Assembly (NCBI GenBank): GCA_017455085.1
Contig: JAFTBT010000121.1
Span: 1-10,894 of the forward strand
DNA from: Synergistaceae bacterium
Lineage (GTDB): Bacteria > Synergistota > Synergistia > Synergistales > Aminobacteriaceae
Length of the DNA: 10,894 nucleotides
Direction: 5' to 3'
Positions 1 to 6,207 of this stretch are shown one piece after another. The notes under the pieces were generated by a model. The model had not been told where the DNA came from and did not search any database. It saw only the letters and a list, made by a program, of their open reading frames with translations. How positions within the stretch are numbered: the first letter of the stretch is position 1; each line of letters starts with the position of its first letter. The position numbers and the translations under genes are program-made.

Positions 1-210
1 AGAGTTATCACCTCACTGATAAACGCTTTAGATTGTCAAATAGCTGCGGATTTTTGGGAATAAGTTCGCGAATTTTAGAAGTATATGTATATTTTACTCT
101 AATTGTTCGGTATATAGTACAGTGTGATTTATGAAGTTGCTGCATATCCATAAAGAATAATGCTGTAAAAAAAATCGCCCCTTTTCGCTGATGAATATTG
201 CTGCTAACTG
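1..210. other. AT-rich stretch without a convincing gene
   Basis: This edge segment lies downstream of the YitT gene. It is AT-rich and holds a run of eight A at 167-174, which would read as U8 on the transcript leaving yitT. The only hairpin in front of that run is very weak. A 47-codon minus-strand reading frame (151 down to 8) is open, but it has no ribosome binding site and matches no family I recognise. On the plus strand the first 20 codons are open up to a stop at 61-63, which could be the tail of a gene outside the window, but nothing supports this. Confidence 0.4.
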
Positions 211-1095
211 TTATAAGGACCTCCAGCTTTTGAAGCCCTTTCCGAGAACTTCAGACGCATCACATATCGAGACAAATGCATTTTCGTCGTGTTCCTTAAG
301 GTATCGCTTGAGCTGCACCACTTGGCCGGGAGACAGCAGCGTGAAAAGCACCGGCCTCACCTGCCCCGTGTAGCCTCCACGCCCCTCAAAACGTGTGACT
401 CCTCTGCCGTGTTCGTTGATGAATCGGCTGACCTCATCGGGAATATTCGTGATGATGATAGCCTGCTTGCGTTTGTCGAAGCTGCGTGTGACGTTGTCGG
501 TGGTGACTCCGTTGACGTAGAGACCAACAGCACCATACACAACGGCCTCAAGCCCGACTACTCCAATTGACAGTCCCAGTATGAAGAAGTTGATGAACAT
601 GGAGAAGCGGCCTATCTCGATTCCGTAGCGTTTGCGAAGAGCCACGCCGATGATGTCAGTTCCGCCGCTGGAGCCTCCGACTTTGAGCATTAATCCCAGA
701 GAAAACCCCTTGATGAGTCCGGTGATGACTGTAGCCATGAATTTGTCGTCAGGGAGTGGAAGAGGGTAGTGTGCGAAAACTGAGAGCATAGTGGAAAACG
801 TGAAGACTGCTATTAGTGTAAGGCCGAGAAAGTGAAGGTTGAGGTCTTTACGAGCCCAGAAGGCAAGAGTGAGATTCCCGATGAGGATCACCCAGCTCGG
901 AGAGATACCGAAGACGTAGTTAGTGAGGACAGCGATTCCTGAGACACCGAGATCCGGAAAATGGTAGTGCAATGTGAAGTAATTTACGGCGAAGGCTTGG
1001 AGGGTGCTTGCGAGGATGACGATGGAGACGGCCTGCCATTCTGTGGAGATGAGGGCGAAGGCTAGGCGGAAGAACCTGCGGATAGAGTTACGCAT
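211..1095 (-). CDS. YitT family membrane protein (DUF161 + DUF2179)
   Basis: The 294-residue product has the usual length and layout of the YitT family: an N-terminal half with about five hydrophobic segments (roughly 22-42, 55-80, 85-107, 122-139, 165-195) and a soluble C-terminal DUF2179 domain (about 211-292). The loop GGSSGGTDIIG at 140-150 is the family hallmark. The DUF2179 part shows RGVTRFEGRGGYTG (231-244) and DASEVLGKGF (279-288), typical of this domain. It should sit in the inner membrane with the C-terminal domain in the cytoplasm. The transported substrate of the family is not established, so no function is claimed. The ATG at 1095 is chosen because AAGGAGG lies six bases upstream. 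The gene stands alone and diverges from the decayed acetyltransferase gene on the other strand. Confidence 0.9.
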   Translation of the reverse strand: MRNSIRRFFRLAFALISTEWQAVSIVILASTLQAFAVNYFTLHYHFPDLGVSGIAVLTNYVFGISPSWVILIGNLTLAFWARKDLNLHFLGLTLIAVFTFSTMLSVFAHYPLPLPDDKFMATVITGLIKGFSLGLMLKVGGSSGGTDIIGVALRKRYGIEIGRFSMFINFFILGLSIGVVGLEAVVYGAVGLYVNGVTTDNVTRSFDKRKQAIIITNIPDEVSRFINEHGRGVTRFEGRGGYTGQVRPVLFTLLSPGQVVQLKRYLKEHDENAFVSICDASEVLGKGFKSWRSL

Positions 1096-1134
1096 GAGAT
1101 ACCTCCTTGAGGGTGATAGTGTTGGAATGAGGAT

Positions 1135-1143
1135 ATATTAGCA
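1135..1143 (-). promoter_or_regulatory. Candidate extended -10 promoter of the YitT gene
   Basis: Read on the minus strand the sequence is TGC-TAATAT, an extended -10 element (TGn plus five of six matches to TATAAT). It lies about 40 bases upstream of the yitT start codon, which gives a short leader containing the strong ribosome binding site. No good -35 hexamer is visible, as is normal for extended -10 promoters. Similar TGn-type elements precede livK and livH in this window. Confidence 0.4.
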
Positions 1144-1207
1144 CAGTGCGGAGATAGAGATATATCACCACAGCATGAGGACGAAGAATATAACACATGC
1201 TCTGCCG

Positions 1208-1213
1208 TATAAT
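1208..1213 (+). promoter_or_regulatory. Candidate -10 box of the decayed acetyltransferase gene
   Basis: A perfect TATAAT lies 31 bases upstream of the degenerate start codon at 1244, with a GGAG ribosome binding site (1230-1233) in between. The hexamer 17 bases upstream is a poor -35 match. It may now drive the downstream NADAR gene through the pseudogene, since only 34 bases separate the two. Confidence 0.3.
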
Positions 1214-1243
1214 GAAAACATTCCAAAACGGAGACACTTTCAG

Positions 1244-1941
1244 ATAAGTAAAACAGCAAGATATATCTACAGTCTCGGAGTAGTAGCACGCGAAATTGCA
1301 TACATCTTCAGCAGAATGAATGACCCCATAGCCGTTTTCGTAGTAGGCAGCTAATATATCTCACAAAGCCCCCTCCGAATTTCTGAATATCCCTGTGATC
1401 TCGTTCGATGAATATTGCAGCCCTAAGCACACACTCCTACTCATCAATCACTATTTCTCTTGGTGAACCATTCCACCGAAAAAAGCTCTCCTAAAAACTC
1501 GCAGCCCTCAATCTCACCGAAGGCACTATCACTTTATGCGACTACTTGGCCGCAGACTCCAGCGTTGGGGACGGAACGATACTTCATGCGGGATCAGTTG
1601 TGTCTTCGAGGTGTGCAGTAGGGAAAAGCTGCCTCATCAATAAGAAGGCCATGATTGTGCATCATAACTCTATGGGTGATTACTGAGTATCCTGCCCTTA
1701 TGCAGTTACGGGCGGGCATATATCGATAGGGAATAACTGCTTTGTTGGACTCGGCGTGTGCATCAGAGACAGGGTGAAGATCGGAAATAACGTGATTATC
1801 GGGATGGGTGTACTAGTTACCAGCGACATACAGAACGGCATGATAGTGTACAGCAATCCTGCGAGAGTTATTCGCCAAAACCTGACGCATAAGCTCTTCG
1901 ACATAATACAGCAAATTGATAGCAGCTCAGGAAAACGCTAG
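1244..1941 (+). pseudogene. Decayed NeuD-like sugar O-acetyltransferase (left-handed beta-helix)
   Basis: Conceptual translation across three frames gives a recognisable NeuD/PglD-type protein. The N-terminal nucleotide-binding-like segment reads YIYSLGVVAREIAYIFSRMN from 1262 on. It is followed by NIPVISFDEY in a second frame, and by a third frame from about 1456 carrying SLGEPFHRKK, KLAALNLTEGTI and a long hexapeptide-repeat region ending in KIGNNVIIGMGVLV and NPARVIRQN. The family transfers acetyl groups to amino sugars for surface glycans. Lesions seen: ATA where a start ATG would fit (1244, with GGAG ten bases upstream), TAA at 1352, an apparent extra C in the C run before 1375, a second frameshift between about 1430 and 1456, TAA at 1492 and TGA at 1684. 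Two of the stops could be GAA-to-TAA changes. The C-terminal part after 1684 is still open, but it cannot form a full enzyme. The family call rests on pattern recognition. Confidence 0.75.
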
Positions 1942-1975
1942 AATACTCCTGAACTCATCAAGGAGACGCGTAAAC

Positions 1976-2407
1976 ATGAACGTAATAGACGATTTCGAAG
2001 GCGCATATGAATTTCTCAGCAACTTTCACGAATCACCGGTGATGTATGACGGCATCCAGTACGGAAGCTCTGAAGCAGCATTTCAGGCAGCAAAGACTCT
2101 TGACATTGACGAACGCAGGAGTATCGCAAAACTGAGTCCAGACGAAGCCAAACATGCAGGACGCAGCTTAACCCTCCGCAATGACTGGGAAAACGTAAAA
2201 GTGTCCATCATGGAGGAAGTACTCAGAGCGAAATTCACACACCACCCCGAACTGCTGCAAAAGCTCCTCGCTACAGAAAAGGCCTTACTTGTCGAGGGCA
2301 ACGACTGGCTCGATACCTTCTGGGGCTTTGACGTGAATCTAGGCTACGGCGCGAACATGCTCGGACAGCTCTTGATGAAGATACGGGCAGACCATCAGGA
2401 ACACTAA
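1976..2407 (+). CDS. NADAR domain protein (YbiA-like)
   Basis: This 143-residue protein covers essentially the whole NADAR fold and nothing else. Visible family motifs are FLSNF (13-17), SSEAAFQAAK (31-40), a Trp at 71 in the RNDWENVK stretch, NDWLDTFWG (109-117) and GYGANMLGQLLMKIR (123-137). NADAR proteins act on ADP-ribose-like or related N-glycosidic substrates. E. coli YbiA cleaves riboflavin-pathway intermediates, and other members remove ADP-ribose from guanine in DNA. Which of these applies here cannot be read from the sequence. The ATG at 1976 is preceded by AAGGAG ten bases upstream. It follows the decayed acetyltransferase by 34 bases and was probably cotranscribed with it. It ends 32 bases before a clear terminator. 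It seems intact, in contrast to its upstream neighbour. Confidence 0.85.
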   Translation: MNVIDDFEGAYEFLSNFHESPVMYDGIQYGSSEAAFQAAKTLDIDERRSIAKLSPDEAKHAGRSLTLRNDWENVKVSIMEEVLRAKFTHHPELLQKLLATEKALLVEGNDWLDTFWGFDVNLGYGANMLGQLLMKIRADHQEH

Positions 2408-2439
2408 ACTCCGTCCGCAAACACTCTCTTCAAACAAAA

Positions 2440-2474
2440 TCCCTCCCCAAAACTTCAGGAGAGGGACATTTTTT
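2440..2474 (+). terminator. Intrinsic terminator after the NADAR gene, probably bidirectional
   Basis: TCCCTC (2440-2445) pairs with GAGGGA (2461-2466). The stem can extend inward by C2447-C2448 with G2458-G2459 across one mismatch, leaving a nine-base loop. On the plus strand six T follow at 2469-2474. On the minus strand the same stem is followed by TTTTG, so it can also end the convergent livHMGF transcript, whose last gene stops at 2491. Confidence 0.8.
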
Positions 2475-2490
2475 GCCGGTATGTTATCCG

Positions 2491-3213
2491 TTATCCTCCG
2501 AGATATGCCGCTCTCACTTTCGGGTCATTCAGCAGCTCCGCACCAGTCCCGGAGAGCCCCACGCTCCCCACTTCCAGAACATACGCCTTGTGTGCAACTT
2601 TCAGTGCCGCAAAAGCATTCTGTTCCACGAGCAATATCGTCCTGCCCTGAGAGTTGATCTCCCTGATGATTCCGAAAACCTCATCAACCAGAATCGGAGC
2701 AAGCCCCAAACTCGGCTCATCCAGCATCAACAAATCCGGCCGGCTCATCAACGCACGACCCACTGCGAGCATTTGCTGCTCCCCTCCGGATAAAGTACTG
2801 CCCTTCTGGCGGTGTCGTTCCTTCAAGCGCGGAAACAGCGAGTATACATACTCCATATCCTCAGCGATTCCATTAACGTCCTCACGAATATATGCCCCTA
2901 GTGCTAGATTCTCCTCCACCGTTAACTGCGGAAGTATCCTCCTGCCTTCGGGACTGAGCGCGATTCCGAGTTTCACGTGTTCCTCAGCAGGACGGCCAAG
3001 TATGTTTACGCTCTTGTTGTCGCGAGGAGAAGTGTACGTCATCTCGTCAGCCTTCGCCTTCACAAGACCCATAATTGCCCGAATCACGCTCGACTTCCCT
3101 GCGCCGTTCGCACCGATCAGCGTAACGATTTCGCCCCTGTTTATGCTCAACGACACATCACGCACAGCATGTATCGCCCCGTAATTCACATTGAGCTTCT
3201 CGACCTTCAGCAT
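2491..3213 (-). CDS. livF: Branched-chain amino-acid ABC transporter ATPase LivF
   Basis: The protein is one of the two cytoplasmic ATPases of the Liv (HAAT) transporter. It has all ABC motifs: Walker A GANGAGKSS, the LivF-typical SPEGRRILPQLTVEENL stretch, the signature LSGGEQQMLAVGRALM, Walker B LLMLDEPSLGLAP and the H-loop region ILLVEQNA. The Q of VEQN, in place of H, is usual in LivF. From the chosen start the product is 240 residues, a normal length. An ATG at 3225 would add four residues, but the ATG at 3213 has GGGAG five bases upstream and gives the family-like start MLKVEKLNVNYG, so I prefer it. It follows the livM-livG stop (3229-3227) by 13 bases, which suggests translational coupling. 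It is the last gene of the livHMGF unit. Confidence 0.9.
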   Translation of the reverse strand: MLKVEKLNVNYGAIHAVRDVSLSINRGEIVTLIGANGAGKSSVIRAIMGLVKAKADEMTYTSPRDNKSVNILGRPAEEHVKLGIALSPEGRRILPQLTVEENLALGAYIREDVNGIAEDMEYVYSLFPRLKERHRQKGSTLSGGEQQMLAVGRALMSRPDLLMLDEPSLGLAPILVDEVFGIIREINSQGRTILLVEQNAFAALKVAHKAYVLEVGSVGLSGTGAELLNDPKVRAAYLGG

Positions 3214-3226
3214 AGTATCTCCCATT

Positions 3227-5053
3227 TTAGGCCGCCCCCTTCCCTAAATATGCCTCGACCACGCGCGGATCTGCCTTGATTTCCTCAGGTGTACCCTGCG
3301 CTATATGCACTCCCTGATCCAGCACATGAATATAGTCGCAAACGTTCATAACTACCTTCATATCATGCTCAATCAGCAGAATCGTCAAGTCAAATTCATC
3401 ACGAAGCCTCCGGATAAATTGCAGCAGCTCTTCAGATTCTTGGGGGTTCATTCCCGCAGCGGGCTCATCCAGCAGCAAAAACTTAGGCCGTGTCGCCAAA
3501 GCCCTCGCAATCTCCAGCCTCCTCTGCGCACCGTACGGAAGACTCGATGCCTGTTCGTCCGCAAATTCCGCAAGCCCCAACTGACCGAGCAGGTCAAGAG
3601 CCTGTGCCTTCACAGCAGCGTCCTCACGTAAAACATCCGTGAACACGAACGGCAACAGCGACATCCACCAGTGATATGTTTGGCGGATTCTTGCACCGGT
3701 CATCACGTTTTGCAGCACTGTCTCATGTCCGAATAGGCGTATATTCTGGAAAGTCCTGCTCATTCCTGCTTTGCACACCTCATCCGGACTCAGGCCGCCT
3801 ATTGATTTCCCCAAGAACTTTATGCTCCCTGATGTGGGCGTGTAGAATCCGCTGATGACGTTGAACGCGCTGGTCTTCCCTGCACCGTTAGGCCCGATAA
3901 GCCCCATGATTTGGCCGTGCTTTATGTCGAAAGTCAGTGTGTCTATAGCCGTCAACCCTCCGAACTTCAACACTACATCACGAACTTCAAGCACCGTGTC
4001 TGACTCGTGAGCTTCTGCTTTGGGTTTGGGCTTGGCCTTCGGGAAAAATATATCCCACGAAAATTCACGCATCCCCATGATGCCCTCGCGCCTGAAGATG
4101 ATTACGATGATCAACAGCAGCGAGAATATCACCATCCTCATGCCGGGTATGCCAGGAATGTTTATGCTCCCGATCGTTATGGGGTTCTCCACGATTCTGA
4201 GCCACTCCAGCATTGTCGTAACCAGCACCGAGCCGATGAGTGAGCCTGTTACGCTGCCGAGACCTCCTACAACGATAATCATGAGTATGTTGTACGTCTG
4301 GGTGATCATGAACATTCTGGGGTCTATCGTGGTGATGAGGTTGCCCATCAGCGCGCCGCCCAGTCCTCCGCCGAAACATCCCAGCGTGAACGCAATCACC
4401 TTCACCCTGAACGTGTTTATGCCCATCATCCGAGCAGCGACCTCGTCATCACGTACAGCCCTCAAGACTCCGCCGAAATTGCTGCGTAACATGCAGACCA
4501 TACACAGCAGTACGACTCCCAAGCATCCCCAGCTCATGAACAGAGTTGTGTGTGCAGGAATGCCCTTCAGACCAAGCGATCCGTTCGTGAGTCTGGCGGT
4601 GTTGGTGATGAGGATACGGATGATCTCCGCAAAACCCAGTGTAGCGATTCCCAAGTAGTCCCCGCCTAATCGCAATACAGGCAGTGCCACAAGCAGACCG
4701 AAGAATGCCGCAACAAGCCCCGCAATCACCAGCGACACTATGAACGGAGTGTTGACGTTCAGCAGCCAGGGATATATGTCCTCAAGAATCCACATCGCAT
4801 TTTTCTGCGCAGGAGTCAGCACCAGAAGAGCAGACACGTACGCACCTATAGCCATGAATCCAGCGTGGCCAAGTGAAAACATTCCGGTCATTCCGTAAAT
4901 CAGGTTGAGGCTCAGGGCTAATATTGCGTTGATGGCGATTAGGTTCAGGATTCTTTGCCAGTAACCATTGAGGAGAGAAGGAGCTTTATCGAGGAAGAAT
5001 GCGAATAGTACTACAGCTATGATTGTGAGTATAAGATTTCTGACTCTATGCAT
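3227..5053 (-). CDS. Fused LivM permease - LivG ATPase of the branched-chain amino-acid transporter
   Basis: A single 608-residue frame joins two proteins that are usually separate. Residues 1 to about 335 are LivM: hydrophobic throughout, with LSLNLIYGMTGMFSLGHAGF (47-66) and the cytoplasmic loop RDDEVAARMMGIN (201-213) that contacts the ATPase. A short charged linker, KAKPKPKAEAHESD (339-352), leads into LivG. LivG shows GPNGAGKT (387-394, Walker A), SRTFQNIRLF (432-441, LivG-specific), the signature LPYGAQRRLEIARAL (505-519), Walker B FLLLDEP (525-531) and H563 in LIEHD. The start ATG at 5053 has GGAGGG eight bases upstream. The linker has no stop or internal ribosome binding site that I could find. 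The fusion ties one ATPase permanently to one permease, and LivF and LivH would complete the four-domain transporter. Confidence 0.92.
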   Translation of the reverse strand: MHRVRNLILTIIAVVLFAFFLDKAPSLLNGYWQRILNLIAINAILALSLNLIYGMTGMFSLGHAGFMAIGAYVSALLVLTPAQKNAMWILEDIYPWLLNVNTPFIVSLVIAGLVAAFFGLLVALPVLRLGGDYLGIATLGFAEIIRILITNTARLTNGSLGLKGIPAHTTLFMSWGCLGVVLLCMVCMLRSNFGGVLRAVRDDEVAARMMGINTFRVKVIAFTLGCFGGGLGGALMGNLITTIDPRMFMITQTYNILMIIVVGGLGSVTGSLIGSVLVTTMLEWLRIVENPITIGSINIPGIPGMRMVIFSLLLIIVIIFRREGIMGMREFSWDIFFPKAKPKPKAEAHESDTVLEVRDVVLKFGGLTAIDTLTFDIKHGQIMGLIGPNGAGKTSAFNVISGFYTPTSGSIKFLGKSIGGLSPDEVCKAGMSRTFQNIRLFGHETVLQNVMTGARIRQTYHWWMSLLPFVFTDVLREDAAVKAQALDLLGQLGLAEFADEQASSLPYGAQRRLEIARALATRPKFLLLDEPAAGMNPQESEELLQFIRRLRDEFDLTILLIEHDMKVVMNVCDYIHVLDQGVHIAQGTPEEIKADPRVVEAYLGKGAA

Positions 5054-5137
5054 TATATTTACCCTCCATTCTCTGACGCAACAGCACGGCAGGTTTTACT
5101 GATAGGGACGCAAACGAGTATGTATGAGTAGTATGCA

Positions 5138-6034
5138 TCATATTTTGTCCTCCAGTTTCTCGCCTAATAGTCCCGTCGGCCTGAACAGCAGTATCATTAT
5201 CAGCAGCAGGAACGCAAACGCATCCTTATACCCCGAAAGTGTAGGGAAGAATGCTACAGACATAATCTCCACGAACCCAAGAATCAGCCCGCCGATCATC
5301 GCTCCCGGTACACTTCCGATTCCTCCGAACACCGCAGCAATGAACGCTTTGATTCCCGGAGTCATTCCCATAAACGGCTCAACTCTCGGATACCTCAACG
5401 CCCACATGATTCCTGCTACTGCTGCCAACGCAGACCCTAAACCGAACGCAAGAGCTATGATCTTGTTGACGGATACACCCATCATTCTGGTCGCCTCTAT
5501 GTCGAACGAGATCGCACGCATAGCGAGTCCGGGTTTTGTCCTGTACAGCAGCCACAGCAATGCACCAACAAGCACGAACGACACCACAGGCACAAGAATC
5601 CCCAGCGGAATCAGGCGCACCCCTCCGGAAAACTCGATGGGCTTCATCAGAATCGGGGGCTGTACGACAGGGCGGGGCATTCCCGTAAACACAACTACTG
5701 CGAAATTCTCGATGAAGAATGACACTCCGATTGCGCTGATCAGGGCGGAGATACGGGGGGCTTCACGCAGAGGCTTGTATGCGATTCTGTCGACCAATAG
5801 GCCGCAAATTGTCGTGAGGATTATTGCGACAACTACACCGACCGCCCAAGGAAGATGGTACACGATAGTTGCGAAGTACACGAAATACGCACCAAGCATG
5901 AATATATCTCCGTGAGCGAAGTTTATGAGTCTGAGTATGCCGTAGACCATTGTGTACCCGACAGCTACAAGGCCGTACAGTGAGCCGAGACTCAGTGCAT
6001 TAATGAAATGCTGGATGAATATGTTAAGGTTCAA
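5138..6034 (-). CDS. livH: Branched-chain amino-acid ABC transporter permease LivH
   Basis: This 298-residue integral membrane protein begins with the typical LivH N-terminus (INALSLGSLYGLVAVGYTMV, then INFAHGD at 37-43). It carries the ATPase-contact loop around SFDIEATRMMGVSVNKI and the GGIGSVPGAMIGGLILG segment near the C-terminus. The start is TTG at 6034. It gives the expected short N-terminus before the first helix, and no ATG or GTG in the right place is available. The ribosome binding site is mediocre (AAGGG about ten bases upstream). It is the first gene of the livHMGF unit and is separated from the livM-livG fusion by 84 bases. It pairs with LivM to form the transmembrane pathway. 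Confidence 0.92.
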   Translation of the reverse strand: MNLNIFIQHFINALSLGSLYGLVAVGYTMVYGILRLINFAHGDIFMLGAYFVYFATIVYHLPWAVGVVVAIILTTICGLLVDRIAYKPLREAPRISALISAIGVSFFIENFAVVVFTGMPRPVVQPPILMKPIEFSGGVRLIPLGILVPVVSFVLVGALLWLLYRTKPGLAMRAISFDIEATRMMGVSVNKIIALAFGLGSALAAVAGIMWALRYPRVEPFMGMTPGIKAFIAAVFGGIGSVPGAMIGGLILGFVEIMSVAFFPTLSGYKDAFAFLLLIMILLFRPTGLLGEKLEDKI

Positions 6035-6062
6035 AAACTCTCAACCCTTTCCATTTTTCAGA

Positions 6063-6072
6063 ATACATGTAT
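6063..6072. promoter_or_regulatory. Palindrome ATACATGTAT in the livH leader
   Basis: A perfect ten-base palindrome lies between the candidate livH promoter and the livH start codon, about 30 bases upstream of the TTG. Its place just downstream of the expected transcription start would suit an operator, but no regulator is encoded nearby and short AT-rich palindromes can arise by chance. Confidence 0.25.
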
Positions 6073-6093
6073 GATTTGGATTTACATTACGCA

Positions 6094-6102
6094 ATTTTAT
6101 CA
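6094..6102 (-). promoter_or_regulatory. Candidate extended -10 promoter of livHMGF
   Basis: The minus strand reads TGA-TAAAAT, an extended -10 element with five of six matches to TATAAT. It is followed by a leader of roughly 55 bases to the livH start. It resembles TGA-TATAAT in front of livK. The region where a -35 box would lie falls inside the 15-base direct repeats. A separate promoter is expected here because a terminator (6146-6177) closes the preceding gene. Confidence 0.4.
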
Positions 6103-6103
6103 T

Positions 6104-6150
6104 CATGTGCACAGCAAAAACATGCACAACAAAAACATGCACAACAAAAA
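6104..6150. repeat. Short tandem repeat, about 15 bases, 2 exact copies plus one variant
   Basis: The unit CATGCACAACAAAAA occurs exactly twice (6121-6135 and 6136-6150). It is preceded by a related 17-base version, CATGTGCACAGCAAAAA (6104-6120). The array sits between the terminator of the lic-like cassette and the candidate livH -10 element. The last A tract also serves as the U tract of that terminator on the minus strand. Confidence 0.85.
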
Positions 6151-6177
6151 AGGACAGGGATTCTACACCTCTGCCCT
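6146..6177 (-). terminator. Intrinsic terminator after the IspD/DJ-1 fusion gene
   Basis: On the minus strand AGGGCAG (6177-6171), a bulged A (6170) and GG (6169-6168) pair with CC plus CTGTCCT (down to 6151). This gives a nine-pair stem with one G-U pair and an eight-base loop. Six T follow (6151-6146). It lies 31 bases past the stop of the fusion gene and separates the lic-like cassette from livHMGF. Confidence 0.75.
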
Positions 6178-6207
6178 CTACTAAGACCGTAATATACACC
6201 AAAGCTG

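Noticed and set aside
8..151. A 47-codon minus-strand reading frame downstream of yitT
   Set aside because: It has no ribosome binding site, its composition follows the AT-rich background and I recognise no family. Too short to support alone.
167..190. Possible terminator of yitT (eight A at 167-174, U8 on the minus transcript)
   Set aside because: The stem in front of the U tract would have only two or three pairs, so I do not call an intrinsic terminator.
1756..1941. Short intact plus-strand gene for a hexapeptide-repeat protein
   Set aside because: It is the surviving end of the decayed acetyltransferase, in the same frame as the upstream fragment and cut off by the TGA at 1684. It starts in mid-domain without a ribosome binding site.
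4020..4658. Long plus-strand open frames opposite the liv genes (also at 5124-5915 and 2654-3184)
   Set aside because: They are antisense shadows of well-supported liv genes, with no ribosome binding sites and low-complexity, Pro/Ser/Ile-rich translations.
6104..6150. CRISPR-like array
   Set aside because: The units are only 15 bases and directly adjacent, with no spacers, and no cas genes are present.
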